A stretch of DNA of 64,000 nt from Kaistia algarum (GCF_026343945.1 NZ_JAPKNJ010000001.1:124001-188000), one strand, 5' to 3'; shown: positions 48,408-58,733, counted from the stretch's first letter. Notes: generated from the sequence alone by a model not told the origin. Program-made: numbers and translations.

Positions 48408-49951
48408 GTCGGCGCGCTGCCATCGACATCGCCATCCTGCTCGCCGTCTGGGAGATCCTTGGCCGATTCAAGTTGGTCGCCCATGGCGCGCTACCGGCAC
48501 CGAGCGAGATCGCGGTCCGCTTCATCGCGGATTTCCATGATTATCCGCATCACGTGGCGGCGACGCTCTCGACCGCATCGATCGGCTTCATCATCGGCAA
48601 TTTGGTCGCGCTCGCCGCCGGTATTTTCTTCGTCATGGTGCCGGCGTCCTCGCTGCTGGCACGCGGCATCAACATCACGCTCTTCGCCATGCCGCCGATC
48701 GCGGTGGTACCGCTCCTGGTCGTGACGCTGGATGGAACGACGGCGCGCATCCTGCTCGCGGCGCTGGCCTGCTATTTCCCCACGATGACCGCGACCGTGC
48801 TCGGCCTGACGCGGATCGACGCCCGCGCCGTCGACGTCGTGCGCGCCTATGGCGGCACCCGGCTCGATATATTGAAGCTCGTGCAGCTTCGCAGCGCCCT
48901 CCCCGCCATTCTCGGCGGCCTCCGGATCGCCGCGCCCGGCGCCGTGCTCGGCGCCATCCTGGCCGAATTCGGCGGCGGCGGACGCTGGGGTCTCGGCGCC
49001 TATCTGCTCGGCTCGCTCGGCCGCGCCGACCCCGCCCGCCTTTGGGGCATCGGCCTCACCGCGACCGCGATCGCGGCGCTCGCCTATGCCGCCTTCGCCT
49101 TCCTGGCGCTACGGGCGACCGGCGAAGCGCGATCCGTGACCATGCCCGCCTCGGCCATGCCCAATATCGGCGCGCCGGGCGTATTCGACCGTGGCTGGCC
49201 GCGCGCCGCGATGATCGCCCTCGCCGCGTTGCTGCCTCTGGCGCTCTGGTGGTGGCTGGTCGCCGGACTGCCGGAGATGATCGCTAAGACACCGGCCGCG
49301 ATCCTCGCCTATCTCTTCACGGCCGAGACCGCGCCGCTCGCCCGCGCGAAGCTCGGCGCCGCGCTCTGGGAGACGATACCCGTGGCGCTGGTCGGCATGG
49401 CGGCCGGCATCGCCTTCGCCTTCATCCTCGCCGTGTTGTCGCAATCCTTCGCCGCCGTCCGCCGCATCCTGCTGCCGATCGCGCTCGTCACGCAAACCAT
49501 GCCGCTGGTGGCGCTGACGCCGCTGCTCGTGCTGCTGTTCGGGCGCGGAACAGGCGTGATGATCGTCATCACGGTCTCCGTGACCTTCTTCCCGGCCTTC
49601 GTCACGATCGCGCAGGGCCTCGCCCTCGTGCCGAAGAGCGCGCTCGACGTCGCACGCGCCTATGGCGGCAATTGGTGGAGCGAGATCCGTCTCGTCGGCG
49701 CCATCGCCGCCCTGCCTTATCTCTTCGCCGCCGCCCGGCTCTCCGCGCCGCGCGCCTTGCTGGGCGTCATGATCGCCGAATGGCTGGCGACCGGAACCGG
49801 GCTCGGCAACCTGCTCAACCAATCCCGCGGCTATCTCGACTACGGCATGATCTGGTCGGTCGCCGTCGTCTCGGTGCTGGTCGCCATCTTCTTCTACATC
49901 GTCGTCTCGCTGGTCGAGGACATCACCCTCAAGCGGATGGGCATGGGCTGA
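48404..49951 (+). CDS. ABC transporter permease with two fused membrane domains
   Basis: 515 aa from ATG 48404. Two BPD_transp_1 units are joined head to tail. The first (residues ~1-245) has the coupling motif DVVRAYGGTRLDILKLVQLR; the second (~265-515) has DVARAYGGNWWSEIRLVGAI. Each unit has about six helices. SsuC/ThiX-like importers normally use two copies of a single-unit permease, so here the dimer is encoded as one polypeptide. The start chosen overlaps the ATPase stop; the frame upstream is shadow sequence. Confidence 0.9.
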   Translation: MSRRAAIDIAILLAVWEILGRFKLVAHGALPAPSEIAVRFIADFHDYPHHVAATLSTASIGFIIGNLVALAAGIFFVMVPASSLLARGINITLFAMPPIAVVPLLVVTLDGTTARILLAALACYFPTMTATVLGLTRIDARAVDVVRAYGGTRLDILKLVQLRSALPAILGGLRIAAPGAVLGAILAEFGGGGRWGLGAYLLGSLGRADPARLWGIGLTATAIAALAYAAFAFLALRATGEARSVTMPASAMPNIGAPGVFDRGWPRAAMIALAALLPLALWWWLVAGLPEMIAKTPAAILAYLFTAETAPLARAKLGAALWETIPVALVGMAAGIAFAFILAVLSQSFAAVRRILLPIALVTQTMPLVALTPLLVLLFGRGTGVMIVITVSVTFFPAFVTIAQGLALVPKSALDVARAYGGNWWSEIRLVGAIAALPYLFAAARLSAPRALLGVMIAEWLATGTGLGNLLNQSRGYLDYGMIWSVAVVSVLVAIFFYIVVSLVEDITLKRMGMG

Positions 49952-50000
49952 CGCCGCCCTCCTCCGCCAACCCGAATCCAAGAAAAGCAGGAGAACCGCC

Positions 50001-50747
50001 ATGGATGAGAAGCAATCGGTGCGCGAACGCGTCTGGACCGAGCTGATGAAAGTCGCGGTCGCCGACAGCCGCTTCCATTATGATTTCGGCGAGTTCATCG
50101 CGGATTTCGATGGCGGCGAGGCGGCCTGTCAGCGGCTGACCGACCATGAATTCTACCGCCGCGCCGAACTGCTCTTCATCGCGCCGGACAATTGCATCGA
50201 GCGGCTCCGCCACCAGGCGATGCTCGACGGCAAGCGCGTGCTGATGACGACCTATGGTATCCGCCGCGGCTTCTGGCTGCTCGATCCGGCCGCTATCCCG
50301 GCCGATCTCTATCTTTATGCCGCGACGCTGGACGGCATGGAGCGGGTGGCGAAGCCGCTCGACATCGAAGCCGTCGCGGCGCTGCCGCGGGTGGACTATC
50401 TCGTTACCGGCACCGGCGCAATCAACCATGAGGGCGTCCGCTTCGGCAAGGGGCACGGCTTCTTCGATGCCGAATGGGGCATGCTGCATGAACTCGCCCG
50501 TATCGACAGAACCTCGCCGGTCGCGGCCGTCGTGCATGATTGCCAGGTTCTGGACGAAAAGCTGACGCCCGAGATCTTCGACAGCGTCGCCGACGTCATC
50601 TTCACGCCGACGCGGACGATCCCCGTGGCCGCGCCGCACAAGCCTGAATGCGGCATACTTTGGGACCGGCTGGACCGCCACATGTATGAGACGATCCCGC
50701 CGCTGCAGCAATTGCGCCTTCGCAAGGGCCTGCCGGCCGAGCTCTGA
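50001..50747 (+). CDS. 5-formyltetrahydrofolate cyclo-ligase-like protein, copy 2
   Basis: 248 aa, clearly a paralogue of the 45814-46554 product: SRFHYDFGEFIADFDGGEAA, APDNCIERLRHQAML, TTYGIRRGFWLLDP and RFGKGHGFFDAEWGML align throughout. This copy is closer to the canonical GKGHGFFD ending. It is the last cassette gene, 49 bp after the permease. Two divergent copies around one importer suggest a heteromer or two steps in processing the imported compound (inference). Confidence 0.8.
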   Translation: MDEKQSVRERVWTELMKVAVADSRFHYDFGEFIADFDGGEAACQRLTDHEFYRRAELLFIAPDNCIERLRHQAMLDGKRVLMTTYGIRRGFWLLDPAAIPADLYLYAATLDGMERVAKPLDIEAVAALPRVDYLVTGTGAINHEGVRFGKGHGFFDAEWGMLHELARIDRTSPVAAVVHDCQVLDEKLTPEIFDSVADVIFTPTRTIPVAAPHKPECGILWDRLDRHMYETIPPLQQLRLRKGLPAEL

Positions 50748-50839
50748 CGAGCGGGGACGGCTCCTTTGCGCGGGCAGGTCGTGCGCGCGCCGCGCGGCGC
50801 GGTATAGTCACGTCGCCCGATCCTCATCAGGAAGCCAAC

Positions 50840-51265
50840 GTGACATCCGACAGCGACAAAATCCCTGCGCCTGAGCTCAACCCCGACCACACCACCGTGC
50901 CGGTGATCCGCACCATCGCCATGCCGCATGACACCAACCCGGCCGGCGATATTTTCGGCGGCTGGCTGATGTCGCAGATGGACCTTGGCGCCTCGACCAT
51001 CGCGACGCGGCGGGCACGCGGCCGCACCGTGACCGCGGCGGTCGACGGCATGTCGTTTCTGAGCCCGGTATCCGTGGGCGACGAGGTGACGATCTATGGC
51101 AAGATCGTCTCCTCCGGTCGCTCATCGATGCGGGTCTATGTCGAGGCCTGGCGGCGCAACCGCGTCAGCGACGCGATCGATAAGGTCACGCATGCGACCT
51201 TCACCTTCGTCGCGATCGACGGGGAAAGGCGACCGCGGCCCCTGCCGGCGGAGGATGCGGGTTGA
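50840..51265 (+). CDS. Acyl-CoA thioesterase (YciA-like hotdog fold)
   Basis: 141 aa from a GTG start with AGGAAG 5 bp upstream. The single hotdog domain has TIAMPHDTNPAGDIFGGWLMSQMDLGA, where the Asn/Asp and GG residues form the active site, and VDGMSFLSPVSVGDEVTIYG. It hydrolyses acyl-CoAs in the cytoplasm. It lies 93 bp after the transport cassette; whether it is co-transcribed is unknown. Confidence 0.92.
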   Translation: MTSDSDKIPAPELNPDHTTVPVIRTIAMPHDTNPAGDIFGGWLMSQMDLGASTIATRRARGRTVTAAVDGMSFLSPVSVGDEVTIYGKIVSSGRSSMRVYVEAWRRNRVSDAIDKVTHATFTFVAIDGERRPRPLPAEDAG

Positions 51266-51271
51266 GGCCGG

Positions 51272-51895
51272 TCAGGGGGCGCCGATGCGCGTCGCGGCAA
51301 TCCCCGTAACGACGCCGTTCTGGATCAGGTAGTTGAGGTTGTCGAGGGACGAGCCGTCCTGGTTCGTATAGGCGACATAGCCATAGCGAGCCGAGACGGT
51401 GCCGAAGCGGCCCTGGAGATCCGCTTCGCTGGCGCCGAGGCCCGGAACGGAGAAATCGATCGAATCGAGGCTCGATTTCGGCGTGCCGCAGGGCTGCTCG
51501 CCCTTGCCGGCGCTGACGAAATTGCCGCCGACCAGATTGACCTTGCCGTTCGCAGCGGTCGTTCCGTTGGCGACGAACCAGATATAGCTCGGCTGCCCGC
51601 CAATCTTGGCGGTGTAGCAGAGCCAAGCCGCCTGCTCGCTGCCGTCGCTGGCGCTCGCGATCGTGCCGCCCAGCGCCGTGGCGACATCCTGAAGCGGCGT
51701 CTGGCCGAGCACGACGGATGTGCCGCCGGCAGAGACCGCCGTCACCGGCGGCTGCGGCAGAATATGCTGTGTGCCTTCGGCCGCCGCGCCGCCAAGGAGC
51801 ACGGCGGGCAAGCCCGTGAGCCGTCCACCATCCGCCATCGCGGCACACGGCAGCAGAGCCAGAGCCACTGCGCCTGCGAGCACGATCGATTTCAT
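51272..51895 (-). CDS. Exported protein of unknown function
   Basis: 207 aa from ATG 51895 (GGGGGA upstream). A signal peptide (1-~22, AGAVALALLPCAAMA) is clear. The mature protein is Gly/Ala/Ser-rich, without repeats or membrane segments. It has few cysteines (C in AWLCYTAK and EQPCGTPK), which could form a disulfide. I do not recognise the family. It is convergent with the thioesterase gene, 6 bp away. Confidence 0.75.
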   Translation of the reverse strand: MKSIVLAGAVALALLPCAAMADGGRLTGLPAVLLGGAAAEGTQHILPQPPVTAVSAGGTSVVLGQTPLQDVATALGGTIASASDGSEQAAWLCYTAKIGGQPSYIWFVANGTTAANGKVNLVGGNFVSAGKGEQPCGTPKSSLDSIDFSVPGLGASEADLQGRFGTVSARYGYVAYTNQDGSSLDNLNYLIQNGVVTGIAATRIGAP

Positions 51896-52032
51896 AGCCA
51901 ATCCCCCAAGACGAACTGCCGCCCAGCTTGCCGAACCCCATACCCGTAGGACGAGGGAACCCGCGTTGCGGCCTCTCCGAAATCGTAAGGCAACGCCGCC
52001 TAACCGTCCATTATCAAACGCGCTCTGATCGC

Positions 52033-52725
52033 TCAGCCGCCGAGCGGCGCACTGCGAAGCATGGCAAAGGGAGCGCCGGGTTCTGGCTCGACGAAGATCG
52101 CCAGATTGTCGAGGCGATAGGGCCTCGCGTCAAAATCGGCGAAATGCCGTCTCGCGGCCGCGTCGACCGCTTCGGCGTCCTCGCGCGGCACCTTGCCGGT
52201 GAGCGACATGTGGAAGCGGAACGCATCGAAAACATAGGGATAGCCCCAGCGCACGAGATGGGCGTCCTCGCCGAGCGTCAAGCCGGAAGCGCGCCGGCGC
52301 GCCAGTTCGCCGTCGGTAAGCGGGGCGCGGAACGGCTCGAAGGCTTCAACGATCTCGCCGGCCCAGCGATCCAGCTCGGCGACCGGCTCGTTCGGCACGA
52401 AGGCGAAGAAACGGCCAAGCCTGCGGATGACCAGCTCGGGAATGGCGATCGGCGCCGAACGGCGGGCGAAATCGTCGAAATGCTCGATGAGCTCCGATTC
52501 GCTGCGACGCGTGGCCAGGCGGAACGGCGCCTTCAGCGTCGCGTGGAAGCCATAGCGCGCTGGATCGGCGAGATAGGCCGCCATCGCCTCCGGTTCGACG
52601 CCATCGACCACCGGTAGCCGAAGCCTCGTACCCGTTGCCGCATCGCGGCCGATCCAGCGGGTCGCCGTCCGTCCAAGCGCATCCTCGCCGCCCGGAGCCC
52701 AGTAGATCGCATAGCGCAAGATCAT
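52033..52725 (-). CDS. DUF1045 protein (2H phosphoesterase-like)
   Basis: 230 aa from ATG 52725 (MILRYAIYWAPGGEDALGR). Two His-x-Thr/Ser motifs, H61-A-T63 (YGFHATLKAPF) and H172-M-S174 (RFHMSLTG), define a 2H phosphoesterase active site. DUF1045 genes often sit in phosphonate (phn) clusters, where they are thought to act on cyclic phosphates, but no phn gene is present here. Confidence 0.88.
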   Translation of the reverse strand: MILRYAIYWAPGGEDALGRTATRWIGRDAATGTRLRLPVVDGVEPEAMAAYLADPARYGFHATLKAPFRLATRRSESELIEHFDDFARRSAPIAIPELVIRRLGRFFAFVPNEPVAELDRWAGEIVEAFEPFRAPLTDGELARRRASGLTLGEDAHLVRWGYPYVFDAFRFHMSLTGKVPREDAEAVDAAARRHFADFDARPYRLDNLAIFVEPEPGAPFAMLRSAPLGG

Positions 52726-52924
52726 TCCCTTCCCTGATGAAGCCGCATTCCGGCGCCGCCGCGGCGGACCATAGCAATGCGGGAGCAAGGTTGCATCTTC
52801 GCGACGGACGCTCGGGATTCCGGATCGGCGCGGGCGCGTGCCGATGTTGAGCCTTTCATTTACACAAGACAGGCGACACTGGATTCGCTATAGCGGGCTG
52901 GACGATCGTTCCGAGGAATGTGTC

Positions 52925-53221
52925 ATGAAATCTTCGCTGCTCAAGCTTCTGGCTGTTACCGCCCTCGTCGCGATGGGGGCCAGCGCGGCATCCGCCCGTG
53001 GGGGTAGCACCTATGACGGCTACTCGCAGCTGCTGCCCGACTGGCAGGTCTTCGGCTTCGACCTGACGTCGATTCCCAATGATGTTCCCTCGCTGATGGC
53101 GTTCAAGGCATCGCTCGATCCGCGCACGCAGCTGGCCGTGAACAACCGCTGTTCACAGGACATCATCGTCCAGCCCTGGCGCTATTCGTCGAAGGTTCGG
53201 CGCTTCTGCTTCGGCCGCTGA
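52925..53221 (+). CDS. Small exported protein with FGFD motif, paralogue 1
   Basis: 98 aa from ATG 52925 (GAGGA 8 bp upstream). A signal peptide (MKSSLLKLLAVTALVAMGASAASA) is followed by a ~74-aa mature domain. It shares with the next gene the pattern VFGFD...C...P-x-RYS-x-x-VRxFC, here WQVFGFDLTS, NNRCSQDIIVQPWRYSSKVRRFC. The two cysteines, one near each end of the motif, probably form a disulfide. Function unknown. Confidence 0.78.
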   Translation: MKSSLLKLLAVTALVAMGASAASARGGSTYDGYSQLLPDWQVFGFDLTSIPNDVPSLMAFKASLDPRTQLAVNNRCSQDIIVQPWRYSSKVRRFCFGR

Positions 53222-53468
53222 GTCGACGTCAGCTTCGTTCCGTCTCCGGCCTATCGCTGTGGATGCGACTATGGGTTCGCAGCCCGCTCCATTTTTGTGA
53301 TTGATAATTCTCCAATGATTGCGGAACAGTTTCGGCTTCGAGCCGTTTAGGTTCCGGAGCGCGAAATATATCGAGTTCGGTGACAGTACACCGGCATTCG
53401 CGCCGCAACCCAGATCGTACAGTTGCTGTATCTCTACGCACTGTTCTCGATTTGACCGGAGGACAATC

Positions 53469-53801
53469 ATGATGAAATCGAACCGACTTGCTGCAATGAT
53501 TTTCGGAACGGCGATGATCGCCATGTCCGCCTCGCCGCTGATGGCACAGGACACTCCCGCTCCCGCCAATACGCCGGCCGCAACGACGACGACCCCGACG
53601 CTGAGCGGCCCCACGTCCGGCGCGGAGGCGCAGGTGAAGGACGAGGACGTGTTCGGCTTTGACATCTCCGGCGCCACGCAGCCAACCGCCGAGCAGCTCG
53701 TGGTCGCCAAGAATACGTGCAACGAGAAGGTCAACACCGAGCCGACGCGCTACTCGGGCGCGGTCCGGACCTTCTGTGAGCAGGTTCTGAAGATGAACTA
53801 A
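53469..53801 (+). CDS. Small exported protein with FGFD motif, paralogue 2
   Basis: 110 aa from ATG 53469 (GGAGGA 5-7 bp upstream). The signal peptide ends ...ASPLMAQ, a Pro/Ala/Thr-rich linker (~28-50) follows, then DVFGFDISGA and a C-terminal domain with NTCNEKVNTEPTRYSGAVRTFCEQ. It matches the preceding gene over the FGFD and Cys/RYS/FC motifs. Tandem duplication is likely. Function unknown. Confidence 0.78.
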   Translation: MMKSNRLAAMIFGTAMIAMSASPLMAQDTPAPANTPAATTTTPTLSGPTSGAEAQVKDEDVFGFDISGATQPTAEQLVVAKNTCNEKVNTEPTRYSGAVRTFCEQVLKMN

Positions 53802-53901
53802 AGCGCCGCCGCGAGGCTCACCCAGCTTCGCAGCGGGAACGCGGCGCCGGTCGCGCCATCACGCTTCGGTTGTTTTGCCAAGCGCTTGATTCGGACCGGC
53901 G

Positions 53902-54684
53902 TCATGTCGCAGACGAAAGATCGCCCGTCTTCCGCGCACCGGCTCGATCGCCGCGCCCGGAGAGGCGGGCGATCAATTCATCGCGGGCGCTCGGCATCTT
54001 GCTGCCTCGCGGGCCATAGAGATCGCGCTGCAGAAAATGCGCGGTCAGGCGAAGCCCTTCCAGGAGTTCTTCCGGCCCACGGTTTGACGCGCCGCCGCTG
54101 AGAAATGGCGGCAGCGTCAGCAGGCGGTCCTCGTAGCCGATAGCGGCCTCACGGCTGACGGCGCGTCCGGTGCGCGGCGACACATAGGCGAGACCTTCCC
54201 GCGAACCCGTCCGCGCGCAACGCGCCAGATCCAGCCCGAAGCCCAGTTCATCCAGAAGCGCCAGTTCGAAGCGCGCCAGAAAGGCGCAGAGTTCGTCGAC
54301 GGTCGGGCGCGTTTCCCCGGCCAGCACATCAAGCGCCGTCTCCATCGCATCGAAGAGCCCGGCATGCACCTGGCGTTCGGCGAGGAGATGCATATGGCCG
54401 GTCATCACCTGCAGCGTGAACAGGACCTCGGCAACATCGATCAGATTCGCCGCCCGCATTCGCTGCGGCTCGATCGTGAACTGGCCCAGATGCTCGTCGA
54501 GGCGCGCCCGCCAGGTCGCGGTGACCCGGTTGCCGGGCTGGATGACGGCCGCGAGGCTGCGCGATCGCGCGCCGCGCACAAGGCCCTGGTGGCGGCCATG
54601 CGAACGCGTCAGCACCTCCAGGACGACGCTCGAATCCCCCCGCCGTCGGCTCGCCAATATGATCGCATCGTCGGACCATTCCAT
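53902..54684 (-). CDS. recO: DNA repair protein RecO
   Basis: 260 aa from ATG 54684 (MEWSDDAIILASRRRGDSSV). The N-terminal OB fold ends near residue 80 (HGRHQGLVRGARS is typical), followed by the helical C-terminal domain with LLDELGFGLDLARCARTG. Alphaproteobacterial RecO often lacks the full zinc knuckle; only part of the cysteine set is seen here. It works with RecF/RecR in loading RecA. The in-frame extension to 54753 lacks similarity. Confidence 0.93.
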   Translation of the reverse strand: MEWSDDAIILASRRRGDSSVVLEVLTRSHGRHQGLVRGARSRSLAAVIQPGNRVTATWRARLDEHLGQFTIEPQRMRAANLIDVAEVLFTLQVMTGHMHLLAERQVHAGLFDAMETALDVLAGETRPTVDELCAFLARFELALLDELGFGLDLARCARTGSREGLAYVSPRTGRAVSREAAIGYEDRLLTLPPFLSGGASNRGPEELLEGLRLTAHFLQRDLYGPRGSKMPSARDELIARLSGRGDRAGARKTGDLSSAT

Positions 54685-54963
54685 GGCGGCGAACCTGCCG
54701 GCAAGACCGGGGAGAATGCAAGGGCTACCGACGTCCCGCCGCGACACGATCATCCGCGATCGGGCGCCTCAAAAGGGTGGAACGCAAGATTGCTTCGGAG
54801 ACTGGTGCGAATACAGGGGCTCCGCACTTCCCTGCCTTACCGATCGACGGGCGATTTCGATCGAACCCTCTGTGGAGCGACGTCTCGGCGGGATCCGGGT
54901 CTCTCCCGGTCACCGCCCAAGCCGCGGCAAGCCAAGGGGCCGTTGCCCCGCACACAAAGAAAA

Positions 54964-54992
54964 ACCCGGCGGATTGCTCCGCCGGGTCTTTT
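54964..54992. terminator. Terminator of the porin gene
   Basis: Stem ACCCGGCGGA / TCCGCCGGGT with a TTGC loop, flanked by AAAGAAAAA on the left and CTTTTTCG on the right. On the minus strand, 22 bp beyond the porin stop, it ends in TTTTTC. Confidence 0.9.
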
Positions 54993-55013
54993 TCGTCCGA
55001 TGCGGACCTGGAA

Positions 55014-56321
55014 TTACCAGGAGCGCTTCAGCCAGAGGTTAACCGCCCAGGCGTCGCCATCGTCGATGGAGCCCGTGCCGTCGACGCTGCTGTACTGGCC
55101 GTCAAGCATGACGTCCAGGCCCTTGACGGGCGACCAGCCGGTCGAAGCAACAACGCGCCAGGCGTCGAGGCCCGAGTTGTCGTAGTAGCCGTCGCCGTCA
55201 TAGGAGGCGTAGCCACCCGAGATCGCCGACCAGACCGAGGGGGTCCAAACATGCTTGTACGAAGCACCCGCGCTCCAGCTGGAGCCCGGAGCCACACCGG
55301 CGAGGCCGATCTCGTCGAAGCCAGCGAGGCCAGCGACCGAGGTACCACCCGAGATACCGGTGAAGGAGTTGGCGTTGTCGCCATAAGCACCGAAGACGGT
55401 GAACTTATCGCCAGCCGAGAAGCTGTCGAGAGCGAACTCGATGTTGCCGCCGATAGCCCAACCCTGCTGGGTCGAGTAATCATAGGGGTCGAGAGCCGTG
55501 CCCGTGCCCGAACGGTCGAGAGCGATGTCGGTGTAAGCCGCAGCGACCTTCGTCGAGAAGATGCCCGAAGCATACGAGACAGCGCCGATAACGGTCGGGA
55601 TGTTCTCGCCGCCGCCATTCGCGTAGACCGTCGACAGGACCGGATAATACTGGCCGGTGCCCGAGTCATAGGCGTAGGAAACGGACGTGGCGGACGACAG
55701 GCCACCGAGGTTGCCCGAAGCGCCGCGATCACGCTGGTCTTCGACCGAGAGGGCGAGACCGAAACCGTTGACCTGGTAGTTCAGCTGGATCTGGTCGGCA
55801 GTGGTATCCGAACCCCAGACGCCGGTGTCCGTGTAACCACGGCCGAAGTCGAAGAGCGAGGTGAAGTAACCAGCCTTCAACGGTCCGAGCTGCAGGTAGG
55901 CGCTGTCAACGTAAGCCGACTTGGTCGTGGCGTTCACGGCCTGGGTCAGCGACTGGTTGAAGCCGCCGGTGTTGCCGGTCTGAGCGCGCATGTCGATGAA
56001 GCCGGTCAGGTTACCGAATTCGGTGACCGACGAGGCCGTCAGCTGGATCGACACTTCGGTGTAGAAGTTCGACCAGTTCGACGACGGATAAGCGCCGACG
56101 TAGTTGCCGTAGTCGGTGTTGCCAACCGACGTACCGAACTTCACGTAGCCGCCGACCTTGATGCAGGTGTCGGTGCCGGGCGAGTAGTAGAAACCGGCGC
56201 CGAAAGCGTCGCAGACCTTCACGTAGTCGACCGGTTCGGCGACCGTGAGATCCGCCGCCTGAGCGCCGCCGGCAACGATCATCGCAGCCGCAGAGCCGAG
56301 GAGAAGGGTCTTGAAGTTCAT
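55014..56321 (-). CDS. Outer-membrane porin (alphaproteobacterial Omp2/RopA type)
   Basis: 435 aa. The signal peptide MNFKTLLLGSAAAMIVAGGAQA is followed by ADLTVAEPVDYVKVCDAFGAGFYYSPGTDTCIKVGGYVKFG, the N-terminal signature of the Porin_2 family with its two cysteines. The rest alternates aromatic and polar residues as expected for a 16-strand barrel and ends in aromatic WLKRSW. GGAGG is 7 bp before the ATG and a good sigma-70 promoter lies upstream. Codon use is more biased than in neighbouring genes, fitting high expression. Confidence 0.95.
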   Translation of the reverse strand: MNFKTLLLGSAAAMIVAGGAQAADLTVAEPVDYVKVCDAFGAGFYYSPGTDTCIKVGGYVKFGTSVGNTDYGNYVGAYPSSNWSNFYTEVSIQLTASSVTEFGNLTGFIDMRAQTGNTGGFNQSLTQAVNATTKSAYVDSAYLQLGPLKAGYFTSLFDFGRGYTDTGVWGSDTTADQIQLNYQVNGFGLALSVEDQRDRGASGNLGGLSSATSVSYAYDSGTGQYYPVLSTVYANGGGENIPTVIGAVSYASGIFSTKVAAAYTDIALDRSGTGTALDPYDYSTQQGWAIGGNIEFALDSFSAGDKFTVFGAYGDNANSFTGISGGTSVAGLAGFDEIGLAGVAPGSSWSAGASYKHVWTPSVWSAISGGYASYDGDGYYDNSGLDAWRVVASTGWSPVKGLDVMLDGQYSSVDGTGSIDDGDAWAVNLWLKRSW

Positions 56322-56700
56322 GTCCTGACCTCCAAAAGGTTAAACCAGGAGACTATTTCTTTCTTCTCGTCGCCTCAGGAATGCCTTGAAAAGGAGTTCC
56401 TGTATGTGGCCCGTTTGAAGTCCGTCAAATCCCCGTTCAGCTGCACTACCTATTTGGCCCCCACCCCTGGGTGCCGGTAAAGCAACCGGAACCGCTGAGT
56501 TCGATTCCGTAATGGCGATCATAGCGAATGCCCTTCCGGGCGCTATGACGGAAATGCAACACAGCACCGGATCATCGTCGCTTTGCCGGTAAGGTTTCGG
56601 TAAGAGGTTGGCATCTAGCCGTTTCCTGCCGTTTTCCGCCGCCTTCCAGCGGCCCAAATCGGTCTCACCACCCATCATCACCGATCCCGAGGCGCTTCCC
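56322..56700. other. Divergent intergenic region porin / mrp
   Basis: 379 bp. It holds the porin promoter (56400-56428). No gene is supported in the remainder. The frame upstream of the mrp ATG is open for 31 codons but lacks Mrp similarity. Confidence 0.55.
56400..56428 (-). promoter_or_regulatory. Porin promoter
   Basis: On the minus strand TTGACG (56428-56423), a 17-bp spacer and ATACAG (56405-56400), giving a leader of about 70-75 nt before the porin ATG. Good match to the housekeeping consensus. Confidence 0.6.
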
Positions 56701-57834
<1,134 letters not shown>

Positions 57835-57839
57835 CGCGA

Positions 57840-58733
57840 TCAGGCCGCCGTAACCAGCGCGGCACGATTGGCCTCCAGGAAGTCGCGGACCGAGACCGGA
57901 TCGCGGCCGGTCCAGTCCTTCACCACCGAGGTGGTGATGGCGTGGTAGCCCTTCGAGGCATCGACATCGAAGGCCACCAGCGCATCCGCCATGAAGGGCG
58001 GCAGTCCGGCGCCGATTAGCCCCTGCCGCAGGCCCTCGGCCGGCACTGCAATATGCTGGACCGGCTTGCCGGCAATTTCGCCGGCCAGAGTGGCGAGGTC
58101 GTTGAAGGTCAGCGGCGCCGGGCCGGTAACGTCGAGGATCTGCCTTCCGCCGAAATCGGAGGCGAGTACCGCGGCGGCCGTTCGCGCGCAGTCGGCGCGG
58201 GTCACGAAATTGCGTCCAGCCTGGCCGGTGGCGGAAAAGAGCTGCCCGGTCTGAACCGCGTGCGGCAGGCTCATGAGCAGCAGATCCGTATAGAGATGGT
58301 CGCGCAGGAAGCTCCAGCCGAGCGACGAGGCCGCCAGCGCCTGCTCGGTCCAATAGTGGTCGCCGATCAGGCTTGATTCGGCCGTCGGATAGGGCGCGGG
58401 CGCGGAGAGGTAGACGACGTGCTGAACACCCGCGGCTTCCGCCGCGGCGACGGCGGCCCGATGCTGGGCGAGGCGGCGACCGGGCGTCGCGAGTTCATCC
58501 GTGCTGATGAGCAGCAGGCGCCCCGCACCGGCAAAGGCCGCGGCCAGCGTCGAGGGGTCGTTGAAGTCACCAACACGGACGTCGACGCCGCGCGCGGCGA
58601 AATCAGCCAGCTTCGAGGGATCCCGGGTGGTGGCGATGATCGGCCCGGCCTTGGCTTCCAGCAGGGCCTCGATCACCTGACGACCGAGCTGGCCGCTCGC
58701 GCCCGTTACCAACAGCGCCTTGTTGTCACTCAA
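57840..58733 (-). CDS. NmrA-like SDR, quinone oxidoreductase (QorB/YtfG-like)
   Basis: 297 aa from a TTG start with AAGGAG 7 bp upstream. The NADPH motif is LVTGASGQLGRQVIEALL (8-25), then IIATTRDPSKL, DFNDPSTL and RLLLISTDEL, very like E. coli QorB. Later segments WSFLRDHLYTDLL and ILDVTGPAPLTFNDLA agree. Predicted to reduce quinones with NADPH. Divergent from an HxlR regulator, a common pairing for this family, so it is probably redox- or quinone-inducible. Confidence 0.88.
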   Translation of the reverse strand: MSDNKALLVTGASGQLGRQVIEALLEAKAGPIIATTRDPSKLADFAARGVDVRVGDFNDPSTLAAAFAGAGRLLLISTDELATPGRRLAQHRAAVAAAEAAGVQHVVYLSAPAPYPTAESSLIGDHYWTEQALAASSLGWSFLRDHLYTDLLLMSLPHAVQTGQLFSATGQAGRNFVTRADCARTAAAVLASDFGGRQILDVTGPAPLTFNDLATLAGEIAGKPVQHIAVPAEGLRQGLIGAGLPPFMADALVAFDVDASKGYHAITTSVVKDWTGRDPVSVRDFLEANRAALVTAA

